This document shows positions 9,679 to 20,290 of a DNA stretch of 64,000 bases, one piece after another. The notes under the pieces are model-generated. The model ran no database searches and had not been told where the DNA came from. It saw only the letters and a list, made by a program, of their open reading frames with translations. The position numbers were made by a program, and so were the translations under genes. Position 1 is the stretch's first letter; each line of letters opens with the position of its first letter. Where the stretch lies: contig JAPPNO010000123.1 in NCBI GenBank assembly GCA_028873845.1, positions 1 through 64,000 of the forward strand, in the 5' to 3' direction. Origin of the DNA: Gemmatimonadota bacterium. Its GTDB lineage: Bacteria > Gemmatimonadota > Gemmatimonadetes > Longimicrobiales > Gaopeijiaceae.

Positions 9679-11658
9679 CTATCCACCCTCTGCACGGCGG
9701 GTTCGCAGCGCACGGGAAGCGGCCACCACCGTCTCCGCGACCAGCAGCGCCAGGACAAGCACGGCCAGCAGGCGCCACGGTTCCGGCCCACGCCCCGAAC
9801 GGAAGATGTGGCGGGGCCACGCAGCCACATCGTCGACGACCGTGGAGACTCCGGGAATGGCGCGGCGGACATCGGCGATCGACGCCGGTTCCAGGTCGGT
9901 CTCCGTGACCGGCGGGTTGACCGGGACCGTCTGCAGGATGCTGTCTCCCGCGAGCACCCGGTACAGGCCCGAGGTGGCGGTGGCCAGAAACGGCTGATCC
10001 CCATCGACGGCGTGTGCCGTGCCATCGGGCGTGTGCACAGCCGTGGCGGTGGGCGGCGGACGGAAGTTCGTGCCGGCCATTACCTCGCGGGGGGCCGTGC
10101 CGGTCCTGGCGCCGTGTTCGATCGCCCATTCCAGCAGCGGCATCATGGCGGCGGAGACGGGGAGCGTGGTTGCCTGCTCGTCCAGGGGCGACGCGAGGAG
10201 GATGTACGGTCCGGTCGTGCCGTTGCCGGAGAGAAGCCACGGATCGCCGTTGGCCAGGGTGACCAGAGCGGCGGTGCGCGACGGCACGGGAGTATCTGCG
10301 GATGCGGCGCCGTTGTCGGCTTCGGGGTCCCGGCCGGACTCGCCTCCCGCGCGGTTCCGGGCAGTCGAAACCAGGGTGAAGTAACGCCGGATCTCCACCT
10401 GCGAAAGATCGACCGCGAATTCGCCGGGAGCGATGCGCGCCCCTCCCGGGGCGGAGAGTTCGTAGCGGTAGGGGACTCCCGCCTCGGCCAGCCGCAGGTT
10501 CAGGGCCGGAAGCCGCGACGGATCGGCGAGGGGGATCACGAGGGCGCTCTGCCCAAGGCCGTGACGATCCAGGCCCTCGCCGCCCACGCAGATGAGCGTC
10601 GCCGCCCTGGCCGCGCCCCCGATCGAGATCCTGTCGCTCTCCTCCAGCACCGCCAGCGCTTCCGAGACGAAGAACGGGGCAGGGCCGAGGAGCGCGACCG
10701 GAGTCGGATCCCGCACCGTGAAGGCGAAGTACCGGCGGTCGTCCGCGGTCAGTGGATCGGGGTCGATCTCGGCGTATCCTTCCACGCGCCCGGGCGGGAA
10801 GGGACCCGCCGGAAGCCTGACGGTGGCGCCTGCCGGTGCGGTGGCCGCGGCCCTGAGCTGTCCTCCGACATAGAGGCGGACTCCGACCGTATCACCCGGC
10901 TCTCCGCCCGCGATCGAGACCGCCGCCTCCGTGCGCCGGCCCGCCAGAGGGGGGAGCCCGTCCCCGAAGGACAGCGCGGCAATGCCGCGGTTGCCGCGGT
11001 CCCCGGCCGGGGCCCCGAAGACGACCACTGGGATATCGTCCGCCGGGGCGAACGGCTCCGCGGCGAAGGCGGTGGCCTGCAGGTCGGTGAAGACGTGCAC
11101 CTCGCGGCTCGGCAGTTCGCTCTGGCCCACCAGGGCGCGGGCGCGGGCCACGGCACTCGTGAGGTCGCCGGGCGTGTGTCCCGGTTCGGTCGCGTCGATG
11201 GTGGCGAGTGCCTGGGCGATGCCGCCCGGAACCGCCGGCTCCCAGGGCGTTCCCGCCCGCAGCACCCAGATCACGTCCTCGTGATTCGCGCCCGCCACGC
11301 TGCGCCGCGCCACCGCCTTGAGGGTGTCCAGCCGCCGCCGCCCGTCCTCGATGATGGTGGCGCTCATCGAATTGTCCAGGATGAGCGCCAGCGCGGTGGG
11401 ATCGTGGCTTCCCCCTGGACCCCGCAAGTGCATCCGCGCGCCGAGCAGGACGAGCAGGACCACGATCGAGGCTCGCAACAGGAGCAGCAGCAGCTGTTGG
11501 GTCCGAATCTGGCGCGCGTGATCCCGTTCAGTGCGCAGCAGGTAGAGGATCGCCGGAAAGGTGAAGGTCTTGCTCTCCTGCCGATAGAAGAGATGCAGGA
11601 TGATCGGCACCAGCACAGCCAGTCCGGCAACCAGGAACAGAGGGTTGAGAAAGCCCAT
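9679..11658 (-). CDS. BatA/vWA-type membrane protein
   Basis: MGFLNPLFLVAGLAVLVPIILHLFYRQESKTFTFPAILYLLRTERDHARQIRTQQLLLLLLR (BatA N-terminal signature), LILDNSMSA vWA start. Confidence 0.8.
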   Translation of the reverse strand: MGFLNPLFLVAGLAVLVPIILHLFYRQESKTFTFPAILYLLRTERDHARQIRTQQLLLLLLRASIVVLLVLLGARMHLRGPGGSHDPTALALILDNSMSATIIEDGRRRLDTLKAVARRSVAGANHEDVIWVLRAGTPWEPAVPGGIAQALATIDATEPGHTPGDLTSAVARARALVGQSELPSREVHVFTDLQATAFAAEPFAPADDIPVVVFGAPAGDRGNRGIAALSFGDGLPPLAGRRTEAAVSIAGGEPGDTVGVRLYVGGQLRAAATAPAGATVRLPAGPFPPGRVEGYAEIDPDPLTADDRRYFAFTVRDPTPVALLGPAPFFVSEALAVLEESDRISIGGAARAATLICVGGEGLDRHGLGQSALVIPLADPSRLPALNLRLAEAGVPYRYELSAPGGARIAPGEFAVDLSQVEIRRYFTLVSTARNRAGGESGRDPEADNGAASADTPVPSRTAALVTLANGDPWLLSGNGTTGPYILLASPLDEQATTLPVSAAMMPLLEWAIEHGARTGTAPREVMAGTNFRPPPTATAVHTPDGTAHAVDGDQPFLATATSGLYRVLAGDSILQTVPVNPPVTETDLEPASIADVRRAIPGVSTVVDDVAAWPRHIFRSGRGPEPWRLLAVLVLALLVAETVVAASRALRTRRAEGG

Positions 11659-12588
11659 TCAGGGGAGCCGCTGGCGTTTCCACAGGTAGAAGCGAAGCGC
11701 ATGTGACAGCGGCTCGTCCGTACCGATCGTCGAATAGGCGATTCCGCGGCTCGTCAGGGCGGTGGTCCAGTCGGCGACCGCGTTCTCGACGGCGTCGCGG
11801 TACTGCCGCCGCATGTCCGCCACAGACACCTGCAGCGAGTCCCCGGTCTCGGGGTCGACGAAACGGGTCTCCCCGGTAGTGGGCAGGTCGCGCTCGCCGG
11901 GGTCGACGAGGTGGAAGACGAGCACTTCGTGCCCGGTGTGCTGCAGGTAGATCAGCGCCTTGGCGGTGGCGGCGGGATCGACCAGCAGGTCCGAGATCAG
12001 GATCACCAGCCCCTTGCGCTTCAGCCGCATGGCCACGTCCTTGATCGCCGATTCCGAGTCCGTGCGGCCGCCGCCCTGCAGGGCATTCAGGTGCTGCAGC
12101 AGCATGCGCCAGTGGACCTTTCCGCCACGGGCCCGGGTCTGCCGGACGATCCTCTCGTGGAAGGCCATCAGACCGACGATGTCGCCCTGGCGGATCAGGA
12201 TCAGGGAGACGGCGGCAGCCAGGTGCTTGGCGTACCAGAGCTTGGAGGGCAAGCGCGGCCGCGAGGACCATTCCATCGATTCGCTGATGTCGATCAGCAT
12301 ATACGCCCGCAGGTTCGTTTCCTCCTCGTACTGCTTTACGTAGAAGCGGTCCGAACGTGCGAAGAGCCGCCAGTCCAGGGTGCGGAGATCGTCGCCCGGC
12401 TGATAGGCGCGGTTCTCGGCGAACTCGGCCGAGAATCCCCGGTTCGGCGATCGGTGGAGCCCCAGGAGGAACCCGTGCACCACCTGCCGTGCGATGATGT
12501 CGATGCCGCCCAGTTGAGCCAGCGTGGCAGGATCGAGGAGGTCGCCGCGCCGGTCACGGTGAGGCGTGACGGTTTCGTTGGTGGCCAT
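11659..12588 (-). CDS. DUF58 domain-containing protein
   Basis: GFSAEFAENRAYQPGDDLRTLDWRLFARSDRFYVKQYEEETNLRAYMLIDISESMEW. Confidence 0.9.
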   Translation of the reverse strand: MATNETVTPHRDRRGDLLDPATLAQLGGIDIIARQVVHGFLLGLHRSPNRGFSAEFAENRAYQPGDDLRTLDWRLFARSDRFYVKQYEEETNLRAYMLIDISESMEWSSRPRLPSKLWYAKHLAAAVSLILIRQGDIVGLMAFHERIVRQTRARGGKVHWRMLLQHLNALQGGGRTDSESAIKDVAMRLKRKGLVILISDLLVDPAATAKALIYLQHTGHEVLVFHLVDPGERDLPTTGETRFVDPETGDSLQVSVADMRRQYRDAVENAVADWTTALTSRGIAYSTIGTDEPLSHALRFYLWKRQRLP

Positions 12589-12768
12589 GGTCCATTGAAT
12601 GTGGACGAGGGCGGGGGTGTGGGGAAGTGGGAGAAGGGGCGACCCGATCTCCCCGGAGCCACGAGCCGACGCGGCCCCTGGCTGATGTCCTCACCGATCC
12701 GGGCCCTGATGCCCCGGTATGAGACCGAGGTCTCCCGAACCGCCGGGTCGGCCGGGCGTTGAGGTTCG

Positions 12769-15700
12769 TCAGCCCCCCATGCGGTACGTCAGCGAGAGCT
12801 TGATCCGCCGGCCCTTGGGGCTGTGCGTGAACCCGTCATAGGACGCCTCCCACCTCACGAGCGGCGGCGGGGCGTCCAGCACATTCAACGCCGACAGGCC
12901 CACGTCGAACTGGTCGGACGCGCGCCGGAGCATACTGACATCCCACGTCAGGAACCGGTCGATGTTCTCGTATTGGGTGCCCACAAAGGCTTCGTTGGTG
13001 TATCCCGAAACCGTATTGAGATAGTTGACAACGCTGTAGTCCCCCACATGGTATCCCGCGGAGAAGCTCGATTTCCACTGGGGCAGCGGCGGAGCGATGG
13101 GATTCGCCCAGTTGAGCTTCCCCGTCGCGTCGTGTTCCCCCAGCACTTCGACCCCGGCCACATCCAGCGCCCGGACCGTGAACTCCCTGCCCCAGGTGCC
13201 ATCCATTTCCAGGGAAATCATGGCTTCCCCGCGAGGAATACGGGTGCTGGCGTGAAAATCGATGCCCGACATGTGGACCCCCGGCCAGTTGACGAAGCGC
13301 ACCTCGATCCGCTCCACCGACTGGATGTCGCATGAACCGTCCTGCCTGTTGCCGGGACAGGTCACGAGATCCTTCACCGCCTCCCGCTGGCTTCCGCCCG
13401 CCGCATACAGGCTCGCGACGCCCTCGTAGGGCAGGACATCGATGATGTTCTCGAAGTCGTAGTCCCAGTAGTCGATCGAAGCGCGGAAGCGCGGCAGCTG
13501 GAAGGTGACACCCACGTTGTAGGTGAAGGCCCGCTCGGGCACGAGGTCCTTGTCGCCGTAGGTGTCGATCCCCTTGTAGATCCCGGCCGCACTCACATAC
13601 TCCAGGCCCGTGTTCACGCCCTCGTTGAGGTCGTCGACGGACGGGGTCCGGAAGGTGGTCTGGACCGATGCGCGAAGCGCGACCGGCTCCGCCAGTTCGA
13701 CGCGCACCGCGACCTTGGGATCGAAGCTCCGGATCGAACCGTGGAATTCGTAGTTCGCTGCGATCTGCCCGTGAATCCGGTGCCCGAGGTCGATGCCGGA
13801 TTCCGCGAAGAACCGGTGTACGGTCTGTGCGTCGTCGTAGGGGAAGAAGCTCCCGGTGAAGTGGAAGGGGCCGAACTTGTCGGCGCAACTGCGGTCCCCC
13901 GGGACGGCGCACGGCGTCACGTCCAGGTTCCCGGGATCGTTCGGCTCGGCCCCCACGCTCAGCCTGCGGAACTGGTAGCCGACAGCGTATTGCGCCTCAT
14001 CCGCCAGTGCACCCTTCAGCATCGCGTCCACGACAAGGAGATTGGCTTCGTTGTCCAGATTGCTTTCGCCGTTGATCCAGTCGATCAGCTCCTGGGTGTT
14101 GTCGAGCCCCGCGACGTAGTCGGGGTTGTCCCGGTCGCGATAGGGCGCGTCCGGCTGCACCGAGTTCCTGTGAGCGCTGCTGAACGGGTTGTAGTACATG
14201 CAGTTGCCCTGCCCGGCCACCTGGCCGTTGAGGGACCCCAGCGCCATGCCGGACGGGCTCGACGGGTCGACCACCACGCCGACTCCGCAGTTCGGTCCAC
14301 CGAATCCCCGAAACGCCAGGAACTTGCGGTAGAGGAATTCGCCGGGGAGGTTGGCGTTGCCCGTCGACCGCGAGAAGCCGGCGGCAAGCTCGAAGGCCGC
14401 CTCCCGTTCCCCGAAGGCTTCGAATTCATGTTCAAGGGAGGCGGCGAAGCGCTGTGTGCGGGAGTCCCGGCGAAGCGTCCGCGGCGGGCCGGAGTTTCCG
14501 ACCATGCGGCCGAAGAAATACCAGTCGTTCTCCAGGCACTCGTCGTTGCTGGCGAATCCGGCGGCTTGCCCGTAGCTGTTGCAGAAAACCTGCCGCCCCG
14601 GATGCGTGGGCTCGATCAGCTGCGAGCCGTTGTAGGGGGAGATGGGCGGGTAGGAGGGTGTGGTGAGCCAGTTGGGCGTGCTGGCCTCCGCCCACAGGGC
14701 CTCCAGCCGGTAGCTCGATGCGTCGCCGAAGCTCCCGTTCAACTCGGCGAAGGCCCGGATCTGCCGGGAAGCGTCGGTCAGGTTGTCGAAGGGTCCGTAG
14801 TCGAAACGGCAGGTTTCGTCCGGCTCGAGGAAGCCCCCGAACCCCTCGCACTGCGGGTCGACGAAGACGCCTCCCCAGCCGCCGTAGTGCGCGTCGAGCA
14901 GGGCCGAAACGAATTCATCCGGCGTTTCGTCCCCCGTCAGCCTGGGGAAGAGGAAGGCACCCGGATTGCCGGTGTACGACCACCCGCCGCCGCCCGGAAC
15001 GAAGCCGCCCAGCGTCCAGTCCCGCTCCTCGACCTTGAGTTCCCGGGTGAAGAACGCCTCCGCCGAAACGACCGCGTGCGCTCGCTCGCCCAGCTCCGAA
15101 CCCCAGATGGCGCCGACATTCGTTTCCCCCGCTCCCGAGAAATACTCGTGCGAGCCGGAGACTTCGAAGCCCTCGAAACCGCTGCGGGTCAGAAAGTTCA
15201 CCACCCCCGTCACCGCGTCGGAACCGTAGACCGCCGACGCCCCCTCCTTCACCGTCTCGATCCGTTCAAGGGCGATCGACGGAAACGCGTTGACATCGAC
15301 GAACCGCCCCCCGGCGAGGCGGATCGGGATGGGTACCTGGCGCCGGCCGTTCAGGAGCACGAGGGTCCGCGAGGCGCCGAGGCCCCGGAGATTGACGGAT
15401 GCCACGGTCTCCGATACGAGACCGGGCGGGCGGGTGCTGTACCATCCCTGGCGCGCGCCGAGAATGCCCTGGCTGGCGGGGAGATTGCGGAAGAAGTCGA
15501 ACGCCTGCGGTGAACCCAGCTCCGCCATCGTTCTGCGGCCCGACACCGAGACCGCGTAGGGCAGTTCGACGGGCGACTCCTCGAAGGCCGTGCCTGTCAC
15601 GACCAATTCGTGAAGGTGGAACGCCTCCGGCTCCATCTCCAGCTCCAGGAAGACGGCCTCGCCTTCGGTTACGCTGACGGTTCGCGAAAGATCCGCGTGC

Positions 15701-15963
15701 CCCAACATCTCGACGTGAATCTCATGGGTGCCCACGGGCACGTCGCCCATGACGAAGCGACCCCCCTCCTGGGACAGCACCACCCTGCCCAGCGCCGCCA
15801 CTTCGATCCGGGCCCCCGAAATCGGCTGGGCGGTCGCAGCGTCCACCACAACGCCCGTGATCGAGCCGGTCGCCTGCGCACCGAGGGCGGCGGGAAGCGT
15901 GCCGCAAATCAGAAGGCCGGGGACGAGAAGAGAAACGGGGAACCGCGGGAAATGCTTTCGCAT
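12769..15963 (-). CDS. TonB-dependent receptor with N-terminal carboxypeptidase-regulatory-like domain
   Basis: Signal peptide; GSITGVVVDAATAQPISGARIEV; plug region VNLRGLGASRTLVLLNGRRQVP...ASAVYGSDAVTGVVNFLTR; C-terminal barrel. Confidence 0.93.
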   Translation of the reverse strand: MRKHFPRFPVSLLVPGLLICGTLPAALGAQATGSITGVVVDAATAQPISGARIEVAALGRVVLSQEGGRFVMGDVPVGTHEIHVEMLGHADLSRTVSVTEGEAVFLELEMEPEAFHLHELVVTGTAFEESPVELPYAVSVSGRRTMAELGSPQAFDFFRNLPASQGILGARQGWYSTRPPGLVSETVASVNLRGLGASRTLVLLNGRRQVPIPIRLAGGRFVDVNAFPSIALERIETVKEGASAVYGSDAVTGVVNFLTRSGFEGFEVSGSHEYFSGAGETNVGAIWGSELGERAHAVVSAEAFFTRELKVEERDWTLGGFVPGGGGWSYTGNPGAFLFPRLTGDETPDEFVSALLDAHYGGWGGVFVDPQCEGFGGFLEPDETCRFDYGPFDNLTDASRQIRAFAELNGSFGDASSYRLEALWAEASTPNWLTTPSYPPISPYNGSQLIEPTHPGRQVFCNSYGQAAGFASNDECLENDWYFFGRMVGNSGPPRTLRRDSRTQRFAASLEHEFEAFGEREAAFELAAGFSRSTGNANLPGEFLYRKFLAFRGFGGPNCGVGVVVDPSSPSGMALGSLNGQVAGQGNCMYYNPFSSAHRNSVQPDAPYRDRDNPDYVAGLDNTQELIDWINGESNLDNEANLLVVDAMLKGALADEAQYAVGYQFRRLSVGAEPNDPGNLDVTPCAVPGDRSCADKFGPFHFTGSFFPYDDAQTVHRFFAESGIDLGHRIHGQIAANYEFHGSIRSFDPKVAVRVELAEPVALRASVQTTFRTPSVDDLNEGVNTGLEYVSAAGIYKGIDTYGDKDLVPERAFTYNVGVTFQLPRFRASIDYWDYDFENIIDVLPYEGVASLYAAGGSQREAVKDLVTCPGNRQDGSCDIQSVERIEVRFVNWPGVHMSGIDFHASTRIPRGEAMISLEMDGTWGREFTVRALDVAGVEVLGEHDATGKLNWANPIAPPLPQWKSSFSAGYHVGDYSVVNYLNTVSGYTNEAFVGTQYENIDRFLTWDVSMLRRASDQFDVGLSALNVLDAPPPLVRWEASYDGFTHSPKGRRIKLSLTYRMGG

Positions 15964-16082
15964 CAAAGCCAACCTTCCGTCAAAATGGTGCGCCAGGTAC
16001 GGGAGACGGGTGGCGCCCGGTCCGGCACCGGCGCGAAGCAATGAGGAGCGTCCATCTGAAGAGACGGCCAACCGATGATCAA

Positions 16083-16130
16083 GTCAATACGGACCTTACA
16101 CAATGCGGACCCTGCGCAATACGGGACCCC
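16083..16130. repeat. Three 16-bp direct repeats (consensus NNCAATRCGGRCCYNN) in the divergent TonB receptor/lepA spacer
   Basis: gtcaatacggacctta | cacaatgcggaccctg | cgcaatacgggacccc, contiguous. Confidence 0.6.
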
Positions 16131-16335
16131 GCGCGAGCGAGGTCAATTCACCCATCAAATGCAGCGGAAGGCTCCGGCGCCTGCCCTGCGAAGTCCGGCC
16201 CGTCGCCCGGCGGAGGGGTCGAAGCCGCGGTCCGGCGGAGATCATCGCCCCGTGCGATTGACCGCCCAAAAACGGCCCGGTTACCTTCGGAGGGCCGGCC
16301 CCGCGGCCTCGCCGGGTCTCGAGCCGCAACCGTCG

Positions 16336-18180
16336 ATGGCCCCCCCGCCTCCCACCACCCCGGGTCTCTCCGTGCGGACCGACCTCATTCGCAACTTCTG
16401 CATCATCGCCCACATCGACCACGGCAAGTCCACGCTGGCCGACCGCCTCCTCGAGGCCACCGCCACCCTGGACCGCCGCCAGATGAGGGACCAGGTGCTG
16501 GACTCCAACGAGCTGGAGCGCGAGCGCGGCATCACCATCAAGCTGCACGCCGTGCGCATGGCGTACACCGCCCGCGACGGCCGCGACTTCCACTTCAACC
16601 TGATCGACACCCCGGGCCACGTCGACTTCACCTACGAGGTCTCCCGCTCCCTGGCGGCGTGCGAGGGCGCGATCCTGGTCGTCGACGCCACGCAGGGGGT
16701 GCAGGCCCAGACGCTGTCCAACCTCTTTCTGGCCCTGGAGGCGGACCTCGAGATCCTCCCCGTCCTCAACAAGATCGACCTGCCCGGGGCGGAGCCGGAA
16801 CGCCGCCGCCACGAGGTCGCGGAGCTGATGGGCATCGACCCGGGGCAGGTGCTGGAGGTCTCCGCCAAGGAGGGGTCGGGGATCGAGGCCGTGCTGGAGG
16901 CCGTGGTCGAGCGCATTCCGCCGCCGTCCGGCAGCGCGGACGCCCCGCTCAGGGCGCTGATCTTCGACTCGTACTACGACCAGTACCTCGGCGCCGTCCC
17001 CACGGTCCGCGTCGTGGACGGTACGCTCAGGGCCGGAATGACGATCACCTTCGGCGCGGTCGAGGCCGGATACGAGGTGACCGAGGTGGGGCACCTCAGA
17101 CTGGGCCGCGTTCCGGCCGGATCGCTCGGTCCCGGCGATGTGGGATACGTGGTCGCGGCGATCAAGGCCGTGACCGACACGCGCGTGGGCGACACCATCC
17201 TCGACGCCGCGAACCCGTCGGACGAACTGCTCCCCGGATACCAGGAGGCCAAGCCCATGGTCTTCGCCGGTCTCTACCCCTCGGACGCGGACGACTACGA
17301 GGAGCTCAGGGACTCGCTCCACCGCCTTCAGCTGAACGATGCCTCGCTGCGGTTCGAGCCGGAGACCTCCCGTGCCCTCGGGTTCGGTTTCCGCTGCGGC
17401 TTCCTGGGCCTGCTCCACCTCGAGATCGTGCAGGAGCGGCTGGACCGCGAATTCGGCGTGAAGCTCGTTACGACCGTCCCCAACGTGAAGTACCGGGTAA
17501 CGATGTCGGAGGGCGAGACCCTCGCGATCGAGAACCCGGCCGAGCTGCCGGACCGCGCCCTGGTCGATACGGTGGCCGAGCCGGTGGTGAGGGCCCACAT
17601 CATGACGCCCGCCGACTACATCGGGAACGTGCAGAAGCTCTGTCATGAACGCCGCGGAGTGTTCCGGGGGATGACCTACCTGGATCCGCGCCGGGTCGAG
17701 ATGGACTATGAGCTCCCCCTGGCCGAGATCGTGCTGGACTTCTACGGCCGGCTCAAGGGTGGGACCAGGGGCTACGCGGCGCTGGACTACGAGTTCCAGG
17801 AGTACCGGGCGAGCGACCTGGTGAAGCTCGACATCCTCGTGAACCAGGAACCCGTCGATGCCTTCTCGGTCATCCTCCACCGCAAGGGCGCCTATCAGCA
17901 CGGGCGGGCGCTCGTCCGCAAGCTCAAGGAGCTGATACCCAGGCAGCAGTTCGAGGTCGCCCTGCAGGCGGCCATCGGGGGCCAGGTGATCGCGCGGTCG
18001 AATGTGAAGGCCGTGCGCAAGAACGTCACCGCGAAGTGCTACGGCGGCGACATCACGCGCAAGCGCAAGCTGCTGGAGCGCCAGAAGGAGGGGAAGAAAC
18101 GGATGAAGCAGGTGGGATCCGTGGAGATCCCGCAGGAGGCGTTCATGGCGGTGTTGCAGCTGGACGGGGATCGCTCGTGA
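16336..18180 (+). CDS. lepA: Elongation factor 4 (LepA)
   Basis: [23 protein letters not shown]...[15 protein letters not shown]...[38 protein letters not shown]; LepA C-terminal. Confidence 0.97.
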   Translation: MAPPPPTTPGLSVRTDLIRNFCIIAHIDHGKSTLADRLLEATATLDRRQMRDQVLDSNELERERGITIKLHAVRMAYTARDGRDFHFNLIDTPGHVDFTYEVSRSLAACEGAILVVDATQGVQAQTLSNLFLALEADLEILPVLNKIDLPGAEPERRRHEVAELMGIDPGQVLEVSAKEGSGIEAVLEAVVERIPPPSGSADAPLRALIFDSYYDQYLGAVPTVRVVDGTLRAGMTITFGAVEAGYEVTEVGHLRLGRVPAGSLGPGDVGYVVAAIKAVTDTRVGDTILDAANPSDELLPGYQEAKPMVFAGLYPSDADDYEELRDSLHRLQLNDASLRFEPETSRALGFGFRCGFLGLLHLEIVQERLDREFGVKLVTTVPNVKYRVTMSEGETLAIENPAELPDRALVDTVAEPVVRAHIMTPADYIGNVQKLCHERRGVFRGMTYLDPRRVEMDYELPLAEIVLDFYGRLKGGTRGYAALDYEFQEYRASDLVKLDILVNQEPVDAFSVILHRKGAYQHGRALVRKLKELIPRQQFEVALQAAIGGQVIARSNVKAVRKNVTAKCYGGDITRKRKLLERQKEGKKRMKQVGSVEIPQEAFMAVLQLDGDRS

Positions 18181-19265
18181 CATCGTCGCAGCCGGATGCG
18201 GGCACCGGCGGTGGAGGGCACGGACACGGTGATGGGGAGCGGAGCGGATGCCCCGGGCGGGAGAAGACGGGGGACCGCGGGCGGGATCGGGCCGGCGCGC
18301 CGCGCTGGATCGCCGGCGTGGACATCGGGGGGACCAACCTGCGCGTGGGTCTGGTCCCGCTCGAAGGGGGACCGCCGGGTGTGATCAGGCGTGAGCGCAC
18401 CCGGGCCGGGCAGGGTCCGGCGCATGTGGCCGCCAAAGTGGCCGACATGCTGCGGAGCGCGGTCGGCGAGGTGGGGCGGGGCGGGGTGGCGGGGATCGGC
18501 GTGGGGTGTCCCGGGCCGGTGGACCGGGGGGCGGGCATGGTTCTGGAGACTCCCAACCTGGGGTGGCGGCACGTACCGCTGCGCGACCTGGTCGCCGATG
18601 CCACAGGTCTGCCGGTCACCCTGGAGAACGATGCCAACTGCGCGGCCTACGGAGAGTGGTGGCAGGGGGCGGGGCGGGGGGCGGAGCGTCTGATCGGCCT
18701 TACCCTGGGGACCGGGATCGGAGGGGGGATCGTCCTGGGGGGCGAGATCTACCACGGCGCCTCGGACGCCGCCGGGGAAGTGGGACACATGTCGGTGGAC
18801 TTCGATGGGCGGCTCTGCGCGTGCGGTTCGAGGGGGTGCGTGGAGGCGTATGCGTCCGGACCGGGAATCGCGGCCCGGGCCGTGGAGGGCCTGGCGGACG
18901 CGGCCGACTCCAGCCTGGCCGGAATCGCACGGACCGACGGCGTCCGCGTAACCGCCAGGATGGTTTGCGAGGCGGCGGCGGGGGGGGACGGGTATGCCAG
19001 GCGGGTCCTGGCCGAGACGGGGCGCATCCTGGCGGTGGCGGTGGCCAATCTTGTCAACCTGTTCAACCCCGACGTCATTGTCGTGGCGGGCGGCGTGACC
19101 GCGGCCGGGGACCACCTCTTCAGGCCGCTGCGTGACGAAGTGCGCCGCCGGGCATTTCCCTCCGCCCTCGGCGCCTGCCGCGTGGTCCCGGCCGAGCTTC
19201 CCGGCACGGCCGGCGTGATCGGTGCGGCGGGAGTTTTCAAAGGTGCCGTGTACGGTGGCGTCTGA
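18177..19265 (+). CDS. ROK-family sugar kinase (glucokinase-like)
   Basis: GTG start overlapping the lepA stop; [63 protein letters not shown]. Confidence 0.9.
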   Translation: MTSSQPDAGTGGGGHGHGDGERSGCPGREKTGDRGRDRAGAPRWIAGVDIGGTNLRVGLVPLEGGPPGVIRRERTRAGQGPAHVAAKVADMLRSAVGEVGRGGVAGIGVGCPGPVDRGAGMVLETPNLGWRHVPLRDLVADATGLPVTLENDANCAAYGEWWQGAGRGAERLIGLTLGTGIGGGIVLGGEIYHGASDAAGEVGHMSVDFDGRLCACGSRGCVEAYASGPGIAARAVEGLADAADSSLAGIARTDGVRVTARMVCEAAAGGDGYARRVLAETGRILAVAVANLVNLFNPDVIVVAGGVTAAGDHLFRPLRDEVRRRAFPSALGACRVVPAELPGTAGVIGAAGVFKGAVYGGV

Positions 19266-20226
19266 ACGCCGTCCGGGCTCCGGCACCAGGCGGCTCGGGG
19301 TGCTCGGCACGCTGGTCCGGGACACCATTCACCGCTACGGCAGCGACCGGCCCGCCGAGGGGTGGGGCGGCATCGCGTATTCCCTCGTGGCCTTCGACGC
19401 GGTCGCCCCGCCGGGGTGGACGCTGGTTCCCCTGGTCAAGGTCGGTGGCGACCTGTACGACGACGCCACCGCCTGGCTGTGCTCATTCTCCCGGGTCGGC
19501 GACTCCGCATTCGTCCTGCGGGTTCCGGAACCCAACAACCGTGTCGAGCTGGTGTATTCCACGCCCTCCGACCGCACGGAGACCCTCACGGGAGGGGTGC
19601 CCGGATGGTCCGCCGCCGAAATGGGCGAAGCGCTGCCCGCCCTCGACGCGCTGTACGTGAACTTCATTGCCGGCTGGGAGCTGGATCTCGCGGCCGCGCG
19701 CCGCGTTCGCGCGGTCTTTCGCGGCCCCACATACGCGGACCTGCACTCCCTGTTCATGGACATCGGCGCTGACGGGCGCCGGCGTCCCCGCCCCCTGGCC
19801 GACGCCGAAGCGTGGGCCCGTTGTTTCGACACCGTGCAGATGAACCGCGACGAGTTCGCGCTCTTCGGTGGAGATGCCGGGGACCCATGGGCGGCCGCCG
19901 TGTGGGCCCTGGCCGGGCGCACCGGGACGATTGCCGTCACCCACGGAGACGACGGAGTGGAACTCATGACCACCGCCGCCCGGACCGGGCCCCCGCGGCA
20001 CCACCGTCTTCCCGTTCCGGACGGCCCCGCCCCCGGCGACCCCACCGGTTGCGGCGACATCTGGGGCGCCGCCTTCTTCGCCGGCACCCTCGGAGGGGAC
20101 GATCCCATCGTCGCCGCGACGAAAGCCAACCGCATGGCGCGCGGCAAGCTCCGATCCAGCGGCGCGGAGGCCTTCCGCACCTCCCTCGCCGCCCCCGAAT
20201 CTTCCCCCGCCTCGCGTGCGATGTAA
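19246..20226 (+). CDS. PfkB-family carbohydrate kinase-like protein
   Basis: GGIAYSLVAFDA, LVKVGGDLYD, GDPTGCGDIWGAAFFAG; start codon approximate (ORF opens at 19222). Confidence 0.75.
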   Translation, partial: PCTVASERRPGSGTRRLGVLGTLVRDTIHRYGSDRPAEGWGGIAYSLVAFDAVAPPGWTLVPLVKVGGDLYDDATAWLCSFSRVGDSAFVLRVPEPNNRVELVYSTPSDRTETLTGGVPGWSAAEMGEALPALDALYVNFIAGWELDLAAARRVRAVFRGPTYADLHSLFMDIGADGRRRPRPLADAEAWARCFDTVQMNRDEFALFGGDAGDPWAAAVWALAGRTGTIAVTHGDDGVELMTTAARTGPPRHHRLPVPDGPAPGDPTGCGDIWGAAFFAGTLGGDDPIVAATKANRMARGKLRSSGAEAFRTSLAAPESSPASRAM

Positions 20227-20240
20227 TGAGAACATTACAT
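20221..20240. repeat. Perfect 8-bp inverted repeat ATGTAATG-agaa-CATTACAT
   Basis: Direct reading; spans the stop codon of the upstream kinase and is followed by TTTTGT in an AT-rich islet. Confidence 0.8.
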
Positions 20241-20290
20241 TTTGTCATGTACGATATACACCCTGTACGGGTTGTCGACGGGTTCGTGAC

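Noticed and set aside
6690-9908. 1072-aa plus-strand ORF antisense to mfd
   Set aside because: No recognisable motifs; the opposite strand encodes an unambiguous Mfd. Long antisense ORFs are expected at this GC content.
9403-11706. 767-aa plus-strand ORF antisense to the BatA-like gene
   Set aside because: Arg/Gly-rich translation without domain signatures; the opposite strand is clearly coding.
13741-15513. 590-aa plus-strand ORF inside the TonB receptor
   Set aside because: Antisense artefact of a GC-rich gene.
16096-18183. 695-aa minus-strand ORF antisense to lepA
   Set aside because: Mirror of LepA coding constraint; no independent motif support.
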